Positions 42,101-48,987 of a stretch of DNA of 64,000 nt are shown here, piece after piece (within the stretch, counting starts at the first letter, position 1; every line of letters starts with the position of its first letter). This DNA comes from Pseudorhodoferax aquiterrae (GTDB lineage: Bacteria; Pseudomonadota; Gammaproteobacteria; Burkholderiales; Burkholderiaceae_C). A model generated the notes under the pieces. The model was given only the letters and a program-made list of their open reading frames with translations, made no database searches and was not told the origin of the DNA. Where the stretch lies: positions 392,982 through 456,981 of the forward strand of contig NZ_BMYK01000001.1 of NCBI RefSeq assembly GCF_014652235.1, read 5' to 3'. The position numbers were made by a program, and so were the translations under genes.

Positions 42101-42534
42101 CCGGAACCGGAGCGAAGAAGGGGTGGTACATGCACTTGCCCGCCACCGGTGAGCGGGTGTTGACGCAGATGTACTTCTACGACGAGAGCAACAACATCGA
42201 GCTGATCTCGGAGGTCCCCGCCTCGGGCGGCAGCACAGCCGGGGAAACCTGTGCGGCGACGAGCACGACGGTCCAGAAGTACCGCACCCTGCTCAACATC
42301 ATGGACGGCAAGCGGCCTTCGGTGCAGGTCATGGACACGAACGGCGATGGGGTCTACAACAATGCGGACGGCGGTACTTCGCGCATGACGGCATCCGGAG
42401 CCGAAAACCGGGTGACGACCCGGGCCAGCCAGATCCGCATCGGGAAAAGCGGCACCTCGTCCACGAACACCATCGACAAGCTGGCGCGCCTCCCTGAAAT
42501 CCCGCTGCGCCCGAACTGGCGCCAACTGCAATGA
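39169..42534 (+). CDS. pilY1: Type IV pilus tip adhesin PilY1
   Basis: A 1121-residue exported protein. A signal peptide of about 30 residues is followed by an N-terminal von Willebrand A-like part with the metal-site motif LDDSGSM at about residue 53. The C-terminal PilY1 beta-propeller follows (from about residue 560: GGNDGMLHGF, FGTLGAGGKGYF). Two calcium-binding loops are visible, DLDGNGTPDLVYAGD and, near the end, DTNGDGVYNNADGG. In Pseudomonas calcium binding controls pilus extension and retraction and surface sensing. The N-terminal half is Thr/Ser/Asn rich and probably species-specific. Confidence 0.92.
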   Translation: MRAHPRARRTLLSVLIAAIGMPSAPFAAQLSLAQFPAGSASRAPAPNVILTLDDSGSMGSSGTTGSGMRELKTALHAIFSATAQVIPDNSIRLGWNTFNQCQTVNSNVDGCNAVRVLDPAHRTKFLNWVGPANVASTGNQLRGSGNTPTHAAYAAAGNYIQSSSATDTNGAWAATPGTTLAPVLSCRRNYVIVMTDGEWNVTPAARAAGTTAPTGTSVTLPDGVTRYDATSAETQLYRNPNATNYNKLADLTFYYWATDLNTSLADNLRLAPKVSGDTVYQSGTGSSLRSVTLSQTWNPRNDPATWQHIQTYTIGFRDAAEWTIRPTWGDDTYAGDFPSLVTGAVTWPNPGASNAAKRIELWAMALAGRGRFIPASDSAGLVAAFQDIFGEIAADNSTPVTSFANASSSIAYSATTQYTSGYYADGWYGFVQADTVTQDTNTGGTTTTPDTTWGTKSASPPNLNTADKLNALAATATGIANRLILSWRDSAAAPGPTSFEWAADETYLSTAQKDLLKESTATTTAANLLGQQRLNFIRGDRSLEGTTLRTRTSIQGDIVNSSLWYVADPVSNYGFDNYQAFARKHAKRLPMVYVGGNDGMLHGFSGVDGSEKIAYVPKGVIQNLPELTRSSYTHRYYVDGSPFSGDVFIPFGSSTDPEWRTLLFGTLGAGGKGYFVLDVTTPGSTVTGSTAVESNMLKANAASLVVMDKTSPAGSAAEDADLGHIMVAPVLDDSNALKTTQIVRMNNGRWAAVMGNGYNSTNERPVLLIQYLDGAKELFKIVASSTTGASNGLSAPRLVDLDGNGTPDLVYAGDLLGNLWKFDVSAANPASWNVAFSGAALSTSTTNSLVFNGTPLYRAVYTSGGASKAQPITAPPVVRANERGATGLMVAFGTGRNLTEADRTDTSVQSVYSVLDNTRYKLVSGKVVVDTTVVAPAALGSGVTNLVQQTVSATSTTGSNASATRTFWTVSQNDVPYTGTGAKKGWYMHLPATGERVLTQMYFYDESNNIELISEVPASGGSTAGETCAATSTTVQKYRTLLNIMDGKRPSVQVMDTNGDGVYNNADGGTSRMTASGAENRVTTRASQIRIGKSGTSSTNTIDKLARLPEIPLRPNWRQLQ

Positions 42535-42983
42535 GCCCCACACTTTCACGCCGTGCGCACGGCTTCACGCTGATCGAGGTGATGATCACGGTGGCCATCG
42601 CCGCCATCCTGGTCGCCATCGCGCTGCCCAACTACACCGAATACGTCCGCCGTGGTGCGCGGTCAGAAGCGCGGGCGGCGCTGCTGCAGACCGCGCAGTG
42701 GATGGAGCGTGCGGCGACAGCATCGGGGACATACCCGCTTTCGTCGACATACGGTACGGCCACGCTGCCAGACAACCTTGTATGGGTTCAGTCGCGCCGC
42801 TACAAAATTTCGATGGCTTCCCCGACTGACAACGACGCGGCCAACAATGGCCGCACCTTCACCTTGACCGCTACACCGCAAGGCGCCCAGGCCGGCGACA
42901 AATGCGGCAACTTCACGCTGACCCACACCGGCGTGCGGGGTGTGACGGGCACGGAGAGCGTGCAGAACTGCTGGAACCGCTGA
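42531..42983 (+). CDS. pilE: Type IV pilin PilE
   Basis: A 150-residue type IV pilin. The leader MSPTLSRRAHG precedes FTLIEVMITVAIAAILVAIALP, with Glu at +5 and the long N-terminal helix. The C-terminal disulphide region is bounded by DKCGNF and the terminal QNCWNR. In the minor pilin operon this PilE is probably a minor subunit rather than the major PilA. It overlaps pilY1 by ATGA and the next gene at its own stop codon. Confidence 0.9.
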   Translation: MSPTLSRRAHGFTLIEVMITVAIAAILVAIALPNYTEYVRRGARSEARAALLQTAQWMERAATASGTYPLSSTYGTATLPDNLVWVQSRRYKISMASPTDNDAANNGRTFTLTATPQGAQAGDKCGNFTLTHTGVRGVTGTESVQNCWNR

Positions 42984-43840
42984 CCATCTCCGTCCACCCG
43001 ACCCTGCTCGGCTGCGACTTCACGAGCAGCCCCACGCGCCGCAAACCCATCGTGCTGGCGCGCGGCCACCTCGACGGCAGCACCGTCCATGTGGACGGCT
43101 TCGAACGCTTCACCGCGCTGGCCGATTTCGGCGCCTGGCTGGCCCGGCCCGGCGACTGGGTCGGCGGCTTCGACATGCCCTTCGGCCTGCCGCGCGAACT
43201 GGTGCTCGCACTGGGCTGGCCGACCGAGTGGGCCGCGTGCATGGCCCACTATGCCGGTTTCACGCGGCCGCAATTGCGCGGCCTGTTCCAGGCCTTCTGC
43301 GCCCATCGACCGGCGGGAGGCAAGTTCGCCCACCGCGCCACCGACGGTCCGGCCGGTTCGAGCACGTCGATGAAATGGGTCAATCCCCCCGTGGCCTGGA
43401 TGCTGCACGCCGGCATGCCGCTGCTGCGCGCGGCCGGCGTGCACCTGCCCGGCCTGGCCGATGGCGACCGCAGGCGCGTCGCGCTGGAAACCTATCCGGG
43501 CTTGCTGGCACGCGAGGTCTTGGGCAGGCGCAGCTACAAGAGCGACGATCCGAAGCGGCAGACGGCGGAGCGCCGGCTGGCACGCACGGACCTGCTGACG
43601 GCCCTGTGCAGCAGCGCCGGTGCGACCCGCCTGGGTCTGCGTCTGGCGCTGCCTCCAGCCGACCAGCGCGCGATCGCCGACGATGGCAGCGGCGACCTGT
43701 TGGACGCCACGCTGTGCCTGCTGCAGGCCGCCTGGGGGCAGGGCCGGTATGCGCAAGGCGACCCGCGCTACGGCATGCCGCCGACCACGGATGGGCTGGA
43801 GGGCTGGATCCTGACCGCGCCCTTCCCATCATCTGGCTGA
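42980..43840 (+). CDS. DUF429 protein overlapping the pilus operon
   Basis: About 286 residues of DUF429, an RNase H-like fold of unknown function. Conserved features are LGCDFTSSPTRRKPI at the start, WVGGFDMPFGLPREL, VALETYPGLLAREV and a C-terminal DLLDATLCLLQAA; the acidic residues in these segments could form a metal site. The homology begins right after the pilE stop. No ATG, GTG or TTG exists there, so initiation at the CTG at 42980 (CTGA overlap) or at an upstream ATG at 42902 is needed. Functional relation to pili is unknown. Confidence 0.72.
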   Translation: MTISVHPTLLGCDFTSSPTRRKPIVLARGHLDGSTVHVDGFERFTALADFGAWLARPGDWVGGFDMPFGLPRELVLALGWPTEWAACMAHYAGFTRPQLRGLFQAFCAHRPAGGKFAHRATDGPAGSSTSMKWVNPPVAWMLHAGMPLLRAAGVHLPGLADGDRRRVALETYPGLLAREVLGRRSYKSDDPKRQTAERRLARTDLLTALCSSAGATRLGLRLALPPADQRAIADDGSGDLLDATLCLLQAAWGQGRYAQGDPRYGMPPTTDGLEGWILTAPFPSSG

Positions 43841-43915
43841 CGATTGCGCAGTTTGCATTGCTGATTCGTGGAATGCCTGCAAAAATGTGCGGGCTCGTTA
43901 CACAGGGGAAGGGCC

Positions 43916-44158
43916 ATGTCCACTGCCGATCCAAACCAGGGCCTGCGGGGCTTCGCACGCAAGTGCGTGGCGGTGGCGCGGGCGGTTGGCATCGTGCCGC
44001 CGGCCAGGCCGGCACCGCAGTGGGCACCTTGCCCGCATTGCGGCGAGCAGGCCGACCATGCCGGCCGGCGCTGCGGCCATTGCGGCGAGGTGATGACGCC
44101 GCAGTCCAAATGGGACACTGCCCAGGCCCCGCTGGAGCCGCCGGGCTGGCGCAAATAG
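43916..44158 (+). CDS. Small double zinc-knuckle protein, function unknown
   Basis: An 80-residue protein, preceded by a strong purine-rich ribosome site (AGGGGAAGG). An N-terminal Arg/Val-rich segment leads into two CxxC pairs, CPHCGE at about residue 39 and CGHCGE at about residue 53, forming a zinc ribbon, and a Pro-rich tail. I do not recognise the family. It stands alone between the DUF429 gene and the convergent FleN-like gene. Confidence 0.65.
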   Translation: MSTADPNQGLRGFARKCVAVARAVGIVPPARPAPQWAPCPHCGEQADHAGRRCGHCGEVMTPQSKWDTAQAPLEPPGWRK

Positions 44159-44182
44159 GGGCGCGCAGGCGCGCCGCGTCGC

Positions 44183-45010
44183 TCAGTTGCCGGTGCCGTC
44201 GGCGCGCGAGATCACCGTCTCGTCGAGCTTGCGCGCGAGCTCCGTCACGGCCATCGCGGCCGGGCTGCCCGGGGCGTTGACCATCAGCAGCTGGCGCCGC
44301 ATCACGGCTTCGCGGACGGCGGGGTCCACCGGGATGTCGCCCAGGTGGATCAGGCGCACGGAGCGGCCTGCGCCGGTCGTCACGAAGCGGTCCAGCACCT
44401 GCTGCAGCTGCGAGGTGATGGCCCGGCCGTCGCCCGGGCGGGCGGTCTGGTTGATGACCATGCGCACATGCTGGCGCTTGTGCTGGGTGGCCAGCACCTT
44501 GATGGCGGCATAGGCATCGGTCAGCGAGGTCGGCTCGGGCGTGGCCACGACCATGACTTCGGAGGCCAGGGACACCGCGAACAGCACCACGTCGGAGATG
44601 CCGGCACCAGTGTCCAGCAGCAGCACGTCGTAGTTGGGCATCACGCTGCGGATCACGCCCAGGAACTCGTCGCGCACCTCGGGCGTGAGGCGCGAGTACT
44701 CGACCATGCCCGAACCGGCCAGCAGCACCGAGAAGCCCCCCGGCGCCTTGACGATGGCCTCGGCGATGGTGGCCTTGCCAGTGAACACGTCGTGCAGCGT
44801 GATCTTGGGGTGCAGGTTGAGGACCACGTCCAGATTGGCCAGGCCCAGGTCGGCGTCCAGCACCAGCACGCGCTGGCCGCGCCGGGCAAGGGCGGCGGCC
44901 AGGTTGGCAGAAAGAAAGGTCTTGCCCACGCCGCCCTTGCCGCTGGTGACGGCCAGGACCCTGGCGCCGAGTGCCGGTGGCATGGGCGTGGGGGTGGAGG
45001 GATCGCTCAT
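44183..45010 (-). CDS. MinD/FleN-like P-loop ATPase
   Basis: A 275-residue ParA/MinD-superfamily ATPase. The deviant Walker A SGKGGVGKT, switch I-type DADLGLANLDVVLN and LLDTGAGIS match FleN/FlhG (flagellar number regulator), where Asp-Ala-Asp-Leu-Gly-Leu-Ala-Asn is typical. No flagellar genes are nearby; instead it forms a two-gene unit with a GGDEF protein 10 bp upstream. It may be an orphan FleN homologue controlling motility or pilus number through cyclic di-GMP. Confidence 0.85.
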   Translation of the reverse strand: MSDPSTPTPMPPALGARVLAVTSGKGGVGKTFLSANLAAALARRGQRVLVLDADLGLANLDVVLNLHPKITLHDVFTGKATIAEAIVKAPGGFSVLLAGSGMVEYSRLTPEVRDEFLGVIRSVMPNYDVLLLDTGAGISDVVLFAVSLASEVMVVATPEPTSLTDAYAAIKVLATQHKRQHVRMVINQTARPGDGRAITSQLQQVLDRFVTTGAGRSVRLIHLGDIPVDPAVREAVMRRQLLMVNAPGSPAAMAVTELARKLDETVISRADGTGN

Positions 45011-45020
45011 CGTGTTCCTC

Positions 45021-45791
45021 TTACACGGCGCCGCCGGAGGCGATGCCAGAACTCATGTCGATCCAGGCAGGATCTGCGGCGGCCAGATGGCCGAACAGCA
45101 AGTGTTTCTCCTCTGCGCTGACGGTGCTGTCGGGTTGCTCCTCCAGGCACAGCCGGTTGCGGCCACCGGTCTTGGCCTCGTAGAGCTGCTGGTCCGCCCG
45201 GTCGATCCACAGCTCGGTGGTCGAGCGGATCCATTGCAGCGCGAACGCGCCGCCGATGCTCACCGTCACGCGCAGGTCCACGCTGGGCGAGACCCGGATG
45301 GGCGAGGCCTCGATGGTGCGGCGGATGCGCTCGGCCACCACCTGGCCGAAGGCCGGCTGGCAGCTGGGCAGCACCACGGCGAACTCTTCTCCACCGTAGC
45401 GGGCCGCGGTGTCCATGGGGCGGATGCAGCTGGCCAGGGCCTGCGCCACGGCTTGCAGAACCTGGTCGCCGGCCATGTGGCCGTAGTTGTCGTTGACGGA
45501 CTTGAAGTGGTCGATGTCCAGCATCAGCAGCAGCGCTGCTTCACCCGAACGGGCGACGCGGTCGATCTCGGCCTCCAGCACCTGCTCGAGCTGGCGCCGG
45601 TTGGACAGGCCGGTCAGCGCGTCCTTCAGCGAAAGCTCGTTGAGGCCGTCGATCACGGCCTGCAGGTAGGCCGAGGCGTCGCCATCGGCCGGTGGCAGCG
45701 GGGCCGTCCCCGCGCGGGCCAGCAGTGCACACGCCGCATCCAGGCGCAATTCGCGCAGGTCGACCAGGTTGGACGGGGCCGGATGGATCAC
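45021..45791 (-). CDS. Soluble diguanylate cyclase (GGDEF)
   Basis: A 256-residue protein with a short helical N-terminus (about 90 residues) and a GGDEF domain. The active site is GGEEF at residues 133-137, with the inhibitory I-site RPMD just before it and DIDHFKSVNDNYGH for metal and GTP binding, so activity is expected. The start is a GTG at 45791, chosen because no ATG precedes the conserved N-terminal helix. Only 10 bp separate it from the FleN-like gene, suggesting that its cyclic di-GMP output and the ATPase work together. Confidence 0.83.
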   Translation of the reverse strand: MIHPAPSNLVDLRELRLDAACALLARAGTAPLPPADGDASAYLQAVIDGLNELSLKDALTGLSNRRQLEQVLEAEIDRVARSGEAALLLMLDIDHFKSVNDNYGHMAGDQVLQAVAQALASCIRPMDTAARYGGEEFAVVLPSCQPAFGQVVAERIRRTIEASPIRVSPSVDLRVTVSIGGAFALQWIRSTTELWIDRADQQLYEAKTGGRNRLCLEEQPDSTVSAEEKHLLFGHLAAADPAWIDMSSGIASGGAV

Positions 45792-45897
45792 AGATGGGCG
45801 TGGTGTTGAACCGGCCCAGTTTACCAGTGCGGTCCGGCTCCAGCGCCGGCAAGCGATGCCCCTGAACGGCAGAAAAGCGAGCGGATGGCCCCGTGTT

Positions 45898-47610
45898 TCA
45901 GGCCGGGTTCTGCATGCTCGGGTGTTGCAGCGCGGCCAGGGCTTCGGCGTCGGTGCGGTACAGGCGCAGCAGCGGGTCGGGCGCGGCGCCGGGGGCGGGC
46001 AGTTCCCCGGCACGCAGCAGCACGCGCTCGACCGGCAGCTTCATGCCGGCGATGTGCAGGCAGATGCCGCGCTCGCGCAGGCCCTTGCGCAGCTGGCCGA
46101 ACATCTCGACGCCGGTGGCGTCGATGTGGTTGATGGAGAGCGCGAACACACAGACGTGGCGCACCTCCGGATGCGCGGCCAGGTGTTCCAGCACGGCGCG
46201 CTCGAAGGCGTTGGCCGAGGCGAAATCCAGCCCGCCGTCCATGCGCAGCGCGCACAGCCGGGGCGCCAGCGGCGGCAGGTGCCAGAGGTGGCGGTCGCGC
46301 AGGCTGCCGTCCGGATGCAGGCCGATCTCGATGATGCGCGGGTGCAGCCGCTGGTACAGGAAGTGCGACAGGCTCATGAGCAGGCCGGCGATCACGCCCC
46401 AGTACAGCGCGGGTGCCGACAACACGGTCACGCCGAAAGTCACGCCGGCCGTGACGGCCTCCACGCGCGAGACCCGCCACAGCTGCACGAAGGCGGCCGG
46501 CTTGACCAGGCCCATCACGGCCGCCACGACGATGGCCGCCAGCACCGCCTGCGGGACCGGGTGCAACAGCGGCGTGAACCAGACCAGGGCGGCCAGCACC
46601 ACGATGACCGAGGCGATGGTGGCCCAGCCCGTGCGCGCGCCGGCGTAGAGGTTGAGCGCCGAGCGCGAGAACGACGAACTGGTCGGGAAGGCCCCGGACA
46701 GGCCGGACGCCAGCTTGGCCAGGCCCTGGCCGATCAGGTCCTGGTCCTGGTCCCAGCGCTGGCCGCCCTTCTGGCTGTCGACCTTGGCGCTGGAGGCGGT
46801 CTCCAGGAAGCTGATCAGCGTGATCACCAGGGCCGGCGCCAGCAGCCGGCTGAAGTCCTGCCAGCCCGGCCACTGCGGCAGGTACAGCTGCGGCATGCCG
46901 GCCGGCAGGGAGCCGACCACGGCGCCGCCCGCCGCCTCGAAGCCGATGGCCCAGCTGATGCCTGCAGCGGCCAGCACCACGAGCACCACGGCCGGCAGCT
47001 TGGGCGACAGCCGGCGCGACAGCACCAGCAGCACCAGCGATCCGATGCCGAACAGCGCAGCGCCCGGGTTGAGTTGCTGCGCCAGCTGCGCCGCCTGCCA
47101 GTCGGCCGGCAGGCCCAGCAGGTCACGCAGCTGCGACAACAGGATCAACACGGCCGCGGCCTGGGTGAAACCCATCAGCACCGGCGCGCTGACCACGTTG
47201 AGCAGCCAGCCGAAGCGCGCCGCGCCCAGCACCACCTGCAACAGCCCCGACAGCAGCGCCAGCCAGACGGCCAGGTTGACCCACTGCGGGCTGCCCGGCT
47301 CCGCCATGCCGGACAGGGAGGCGGCGATCAGCAGGCAGCTCAGCGCGGTGGGGCCGACCGACAGCCGCGTGGAGGCCGAAAACAGCACCGCGATGAGCGC
47401 TGGCAACAGCGAGGCGTAGATGCCGGTCACCAGCGGCATGCCGGCCAGTGCGGCATAGGCCACGCCCTGGGGGATCACCATCATGCCGACGGTCAGACCG
47501 GCGATGGCCTCGCCCTGCAGGGTGGCGCGGTCCGGCCGGGGCCACGCGAGGAACGGGAAGAAGCGGCGCCAGGGCCGGCGGACAGGGGTATGCGGGGCTT
47601 CGGGCATCAT
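45898..47610 (-). CDS. SulP-family anion transporter with STAS domain
   Basis: A 570-residue SLC26/SulP permease. The membrane part (residues 30-420) includes the signature stretch GMMVIPQGVAYAALAGMPLV and the segment GLSGAFPTSSSFSRSALN, followed by a cytoplasmic STAS domain (about 440-550) with ALSINHIDATGVEMF. These carriers transport sulfate, bicarbonate or dicarboxylates. Two adjacent ATGs (47607 and 47610) are possible starts. No sulfur-assimilation or carbonic anhydrase genes are nearby, so the anion is unknown. Confidence 0.9.
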   Translation of the reverse strand: MMPEAPHTPVRRPWRRFFPFLAWPRPDRATLQGEAIAGLTVGMMVIPQGVAYAALAGMPLVTGIYASLLPALIAVLFSASTRLSVGPTALSCLLIAASLSGMAEPGSPQWVNLAVWLALLSGLLQVVLGAARFGWLLNVVSAPVLMGFTQAAAVLILLSQLRDLLGLPADWQAAQLAQQLNPGAALFGIGSLVLLVLSRRLSPKLPAVVLVVLAAAGISWAIGFEAAGGAVVGSLPAGMPQLYLPQWPGWQDFSRLLAPALVITLISFLETASSAKVDSQKGGQRWDQDQDLIGQGLAKLASGLSGAFPTSSSFSRSALNLYAGARTGWATIASVIVVLAALVWFTPLLHPVPQAVLAAIVVAAVMGLVKPAAFVQLWRVSRVEAVTAGVTFGVTVLSAPALYWGVIAGLLMSLSHFLYQRLHPRIIEIGLHPDGSLRDRHLWHLPPLAPRLCALRMDGGLDFASANAFERAVLEHLAAHPEVRHVCVFALSINHIDATGVEMFGQLRKGLRERGICLHIAGMKLPVERVLLRAGELPAPGAAPDPLLRLYRTDAEALAALQHPSMQNPA

Positions 47611-47671
47611 GCAGGGCGCCCGGCAAGCTGCGGGCGGCGCATTGTCCCATCGTCCGTTCTCTTCGCCTGTC

Positions 47672-48163
47672 GTGTTCCGTGCCCTTGCCGCCCTGTGCTG
47701 GATCCTTGCGAACCTGTGCTGCCCGCCGGCGCAGGCGGCCGAGGTCTGGTGGGGCGTGGTCAGCCACGTCAGCGACGGCGACACGCTGTGGGTGCGCCCC
47801 GCCGATGGCGGCCAGCCGCGCAAGGTCCGTATGCACGGCATCGATGCGCCGGAGTTGTGCCAGGCCTATGGTGCCGAGGCGCGTGCGGCTCTGCAGCGCC
47901 AGGTGCTCGGGCGCGCGGTGCGCGTGCAGCCGCTGCGCCATGACGATTACGGGCGCCTGCTCGCGCGCCTGTGGGCGGAGGGAGACGACGTGGCAGCCCG
48001 CATGGTGGGCGCGGGCCATGCCTGGTCGTACCGCTACCGGCACAGCTCCGGACCCTACGCCCACGAAGAGCGCGCCGCGCGTGCCGCCCGGCGCGGCCTG
48101 TTCGCCGATCCGGCGGCGCAGCGGCCCTACGCGTTCCGCCGTCAGCACGGCCCCTGCGTGTGA
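47672..48163 (+). CDS. Secreted thermonuclease-like (SNase) protein
   Basis: About 163 residues: a signal peptide (FRALAALCWILANLCCPPAQA) followed by the staphylococcal nuclease fold. The catalytic set is present: Asp in DGDTLWVR, Arg and Asp/Glu in RKVRMHGIDAPEL and Arg in YGRLLARLW. It should cleave DNA or RNA with calcium in the periplasm or outside the cell. The GTG at 47672 gives a clean signal peptide. The ATG at 47609 would overlap the divergent transporter start and add a non-signal extension. Confidence 0.82.
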   Translation: MFRALAALCWILANLCCPPAQAAEVWWGVVSHVSDGDTLWVRPADGGQPRKVRMHGIDAPELCQAYGAEARAALQRQVLGRAVRVQPLRHDDYGRLLARLWAEGDDVAARMVGAGHAWSYRYRHSSGPYAHEERAARAARRGLFADPAAQRPYAFRRQHGPCV

Positions 48164-48167
48164 ACCC

Positions 48168-48917
48168 TCAGCGGCTGGCGCAGACCGGGCAATGCGGCTG
48201 CCGGGCCACGCGCAGCGAGGTCCATTCCAGCTGCCGCGCGTCGAGCATGAGCAGGCGACCGGCCAGCGAGGGCCCGGCGCCGCTGAGCAGCTTGAGCGCT
48301 TCCACCGCCTGTAGGCTGCCGACCACACCGACCAGCGGGGCCAGCACGCCCATGGTCGCGCAGCGCACTTCCTCGGGCGCGCTGTCGGGCGGGAAGACGC
48401 AGGCATAGCAGGGCGAGGCGGCATCGCGCGGATCGAACACCGCCAGCTGTGCGTCGAAGCGGATCGCCGCGCCGGACACCAGCGGCCGGCCATGCCGCAC
48501 GCAGGCCGCGTTGACGGCCTGGCGCGTGGCGAAGTTGTCGCAGCAGTCCAGCACCACGTCGGCCGTGCGCACGAGCCGGTCCAGCAGCGCCGGGTCGGCC
48601 CGCTGCGCAACCGTCTCCACCACCACCTCGGGGTTCAGCGCCGCGATGGCCGCACGCGCCGATTCGGTCTTGGGCTGGCCCAGCCGCGCCATGCCATGGG
48701 CGATCTGGCGCTGCAGGTTGGTCAGGTCGACCGCGTCGTCGTCCACCAGCGTGATGCGGCCCACGCCCGCACTGCCCAGGTACAGCGCCACCGGCGAGCC
48801 CAGCCCGCCGGCGCCGATGACCAGCGCATGGGCGTCCAGCAGGCGCTGCTGGCCCTCGATGCCGATCTCGTCGAGCAGGATGTGGCGCGAGTAGCGCAGG
48901 AGCTGGTCGTCGGTCAT
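48168..48917 (-). CDS. moeB: Molybdopterin-synthase adenylyltransferase MoeB/ThiF-like
   Basis: A 249-residue E1-like enzyme. GAGGLGSPVALYLGSAGVG binds ATP, LVDDDAVDLTNLQRQI holds the conserved Asp and Arg, and two CxxC pairs (CYAC and CPVC) make the structural zinc site. It adenylates the C-terminal Gly-Gly of a small sulfur carrier (MoaD or ThiS). No rhodanese domain is fused. The ATG at 48917 is used because an earlier in-frame ATG would lie in the terminator downstream of ctpA. Confidence 0.88.
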   Translation of the reverse strand: MTDDQLLRYSRHILLDEIGIEGQQRLLDAHALVIGAGGLGSPVALYLGSAGVGRITLVDDDAVDLTNLQRQIAHGMARLGQPKTESARAAIAALNPEVVVETVAQRADPALLDRLVRTADVVLDCCDNFATRQAVNAACVRHGRPLVSGAAIRFDAQLAVFDPRDAASPCYACVFPPDSAPEEVRCATMGVLAPLVGVVGSLQAVEALKLLSGAGPSLAGRLLMLDARQLEWTSLRVARQPHCPVCASR

Positions 48918-48931
48918 GCGGCGATTGTGGC

Positions 48932-48959
48932 CAAAAGAAAAGCCCCGCATCGCGGGGCT
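48932..48959 (-). terminator. Intrinsic terminator downstream of ctpA
   Basis: On the minus strand an 8-bp stem (AGCCCCGC paired with GCGGGGCT, 3-base loop) is followed by TTTTCTTTT. It lies 29 bp after the ctpA stop codon, so it should end the gpmA/ctpA transcript before moeB. moeB would then need its own promoter or depend on read-through. Confidence 0.8.
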
Positions 48960-48987
48960 CTCCGTGGTGCCTGCGCACGGGCGCGGA

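Noticed and set aside
44159-44182. GC-rich hairpin GGCGCGCC as a bidirectional terminator
   Set aside because: It is a short palindrome in very GC-rich DNA without a T-run on either side. Too weak to annotate.
47609-47671. ATG start for the secreted nuclease at 47609
   Set aside because: It would overlap the divergent SulP start codon and hide the signal peptide behind a polar extension. The GTG at 47672 fits better.
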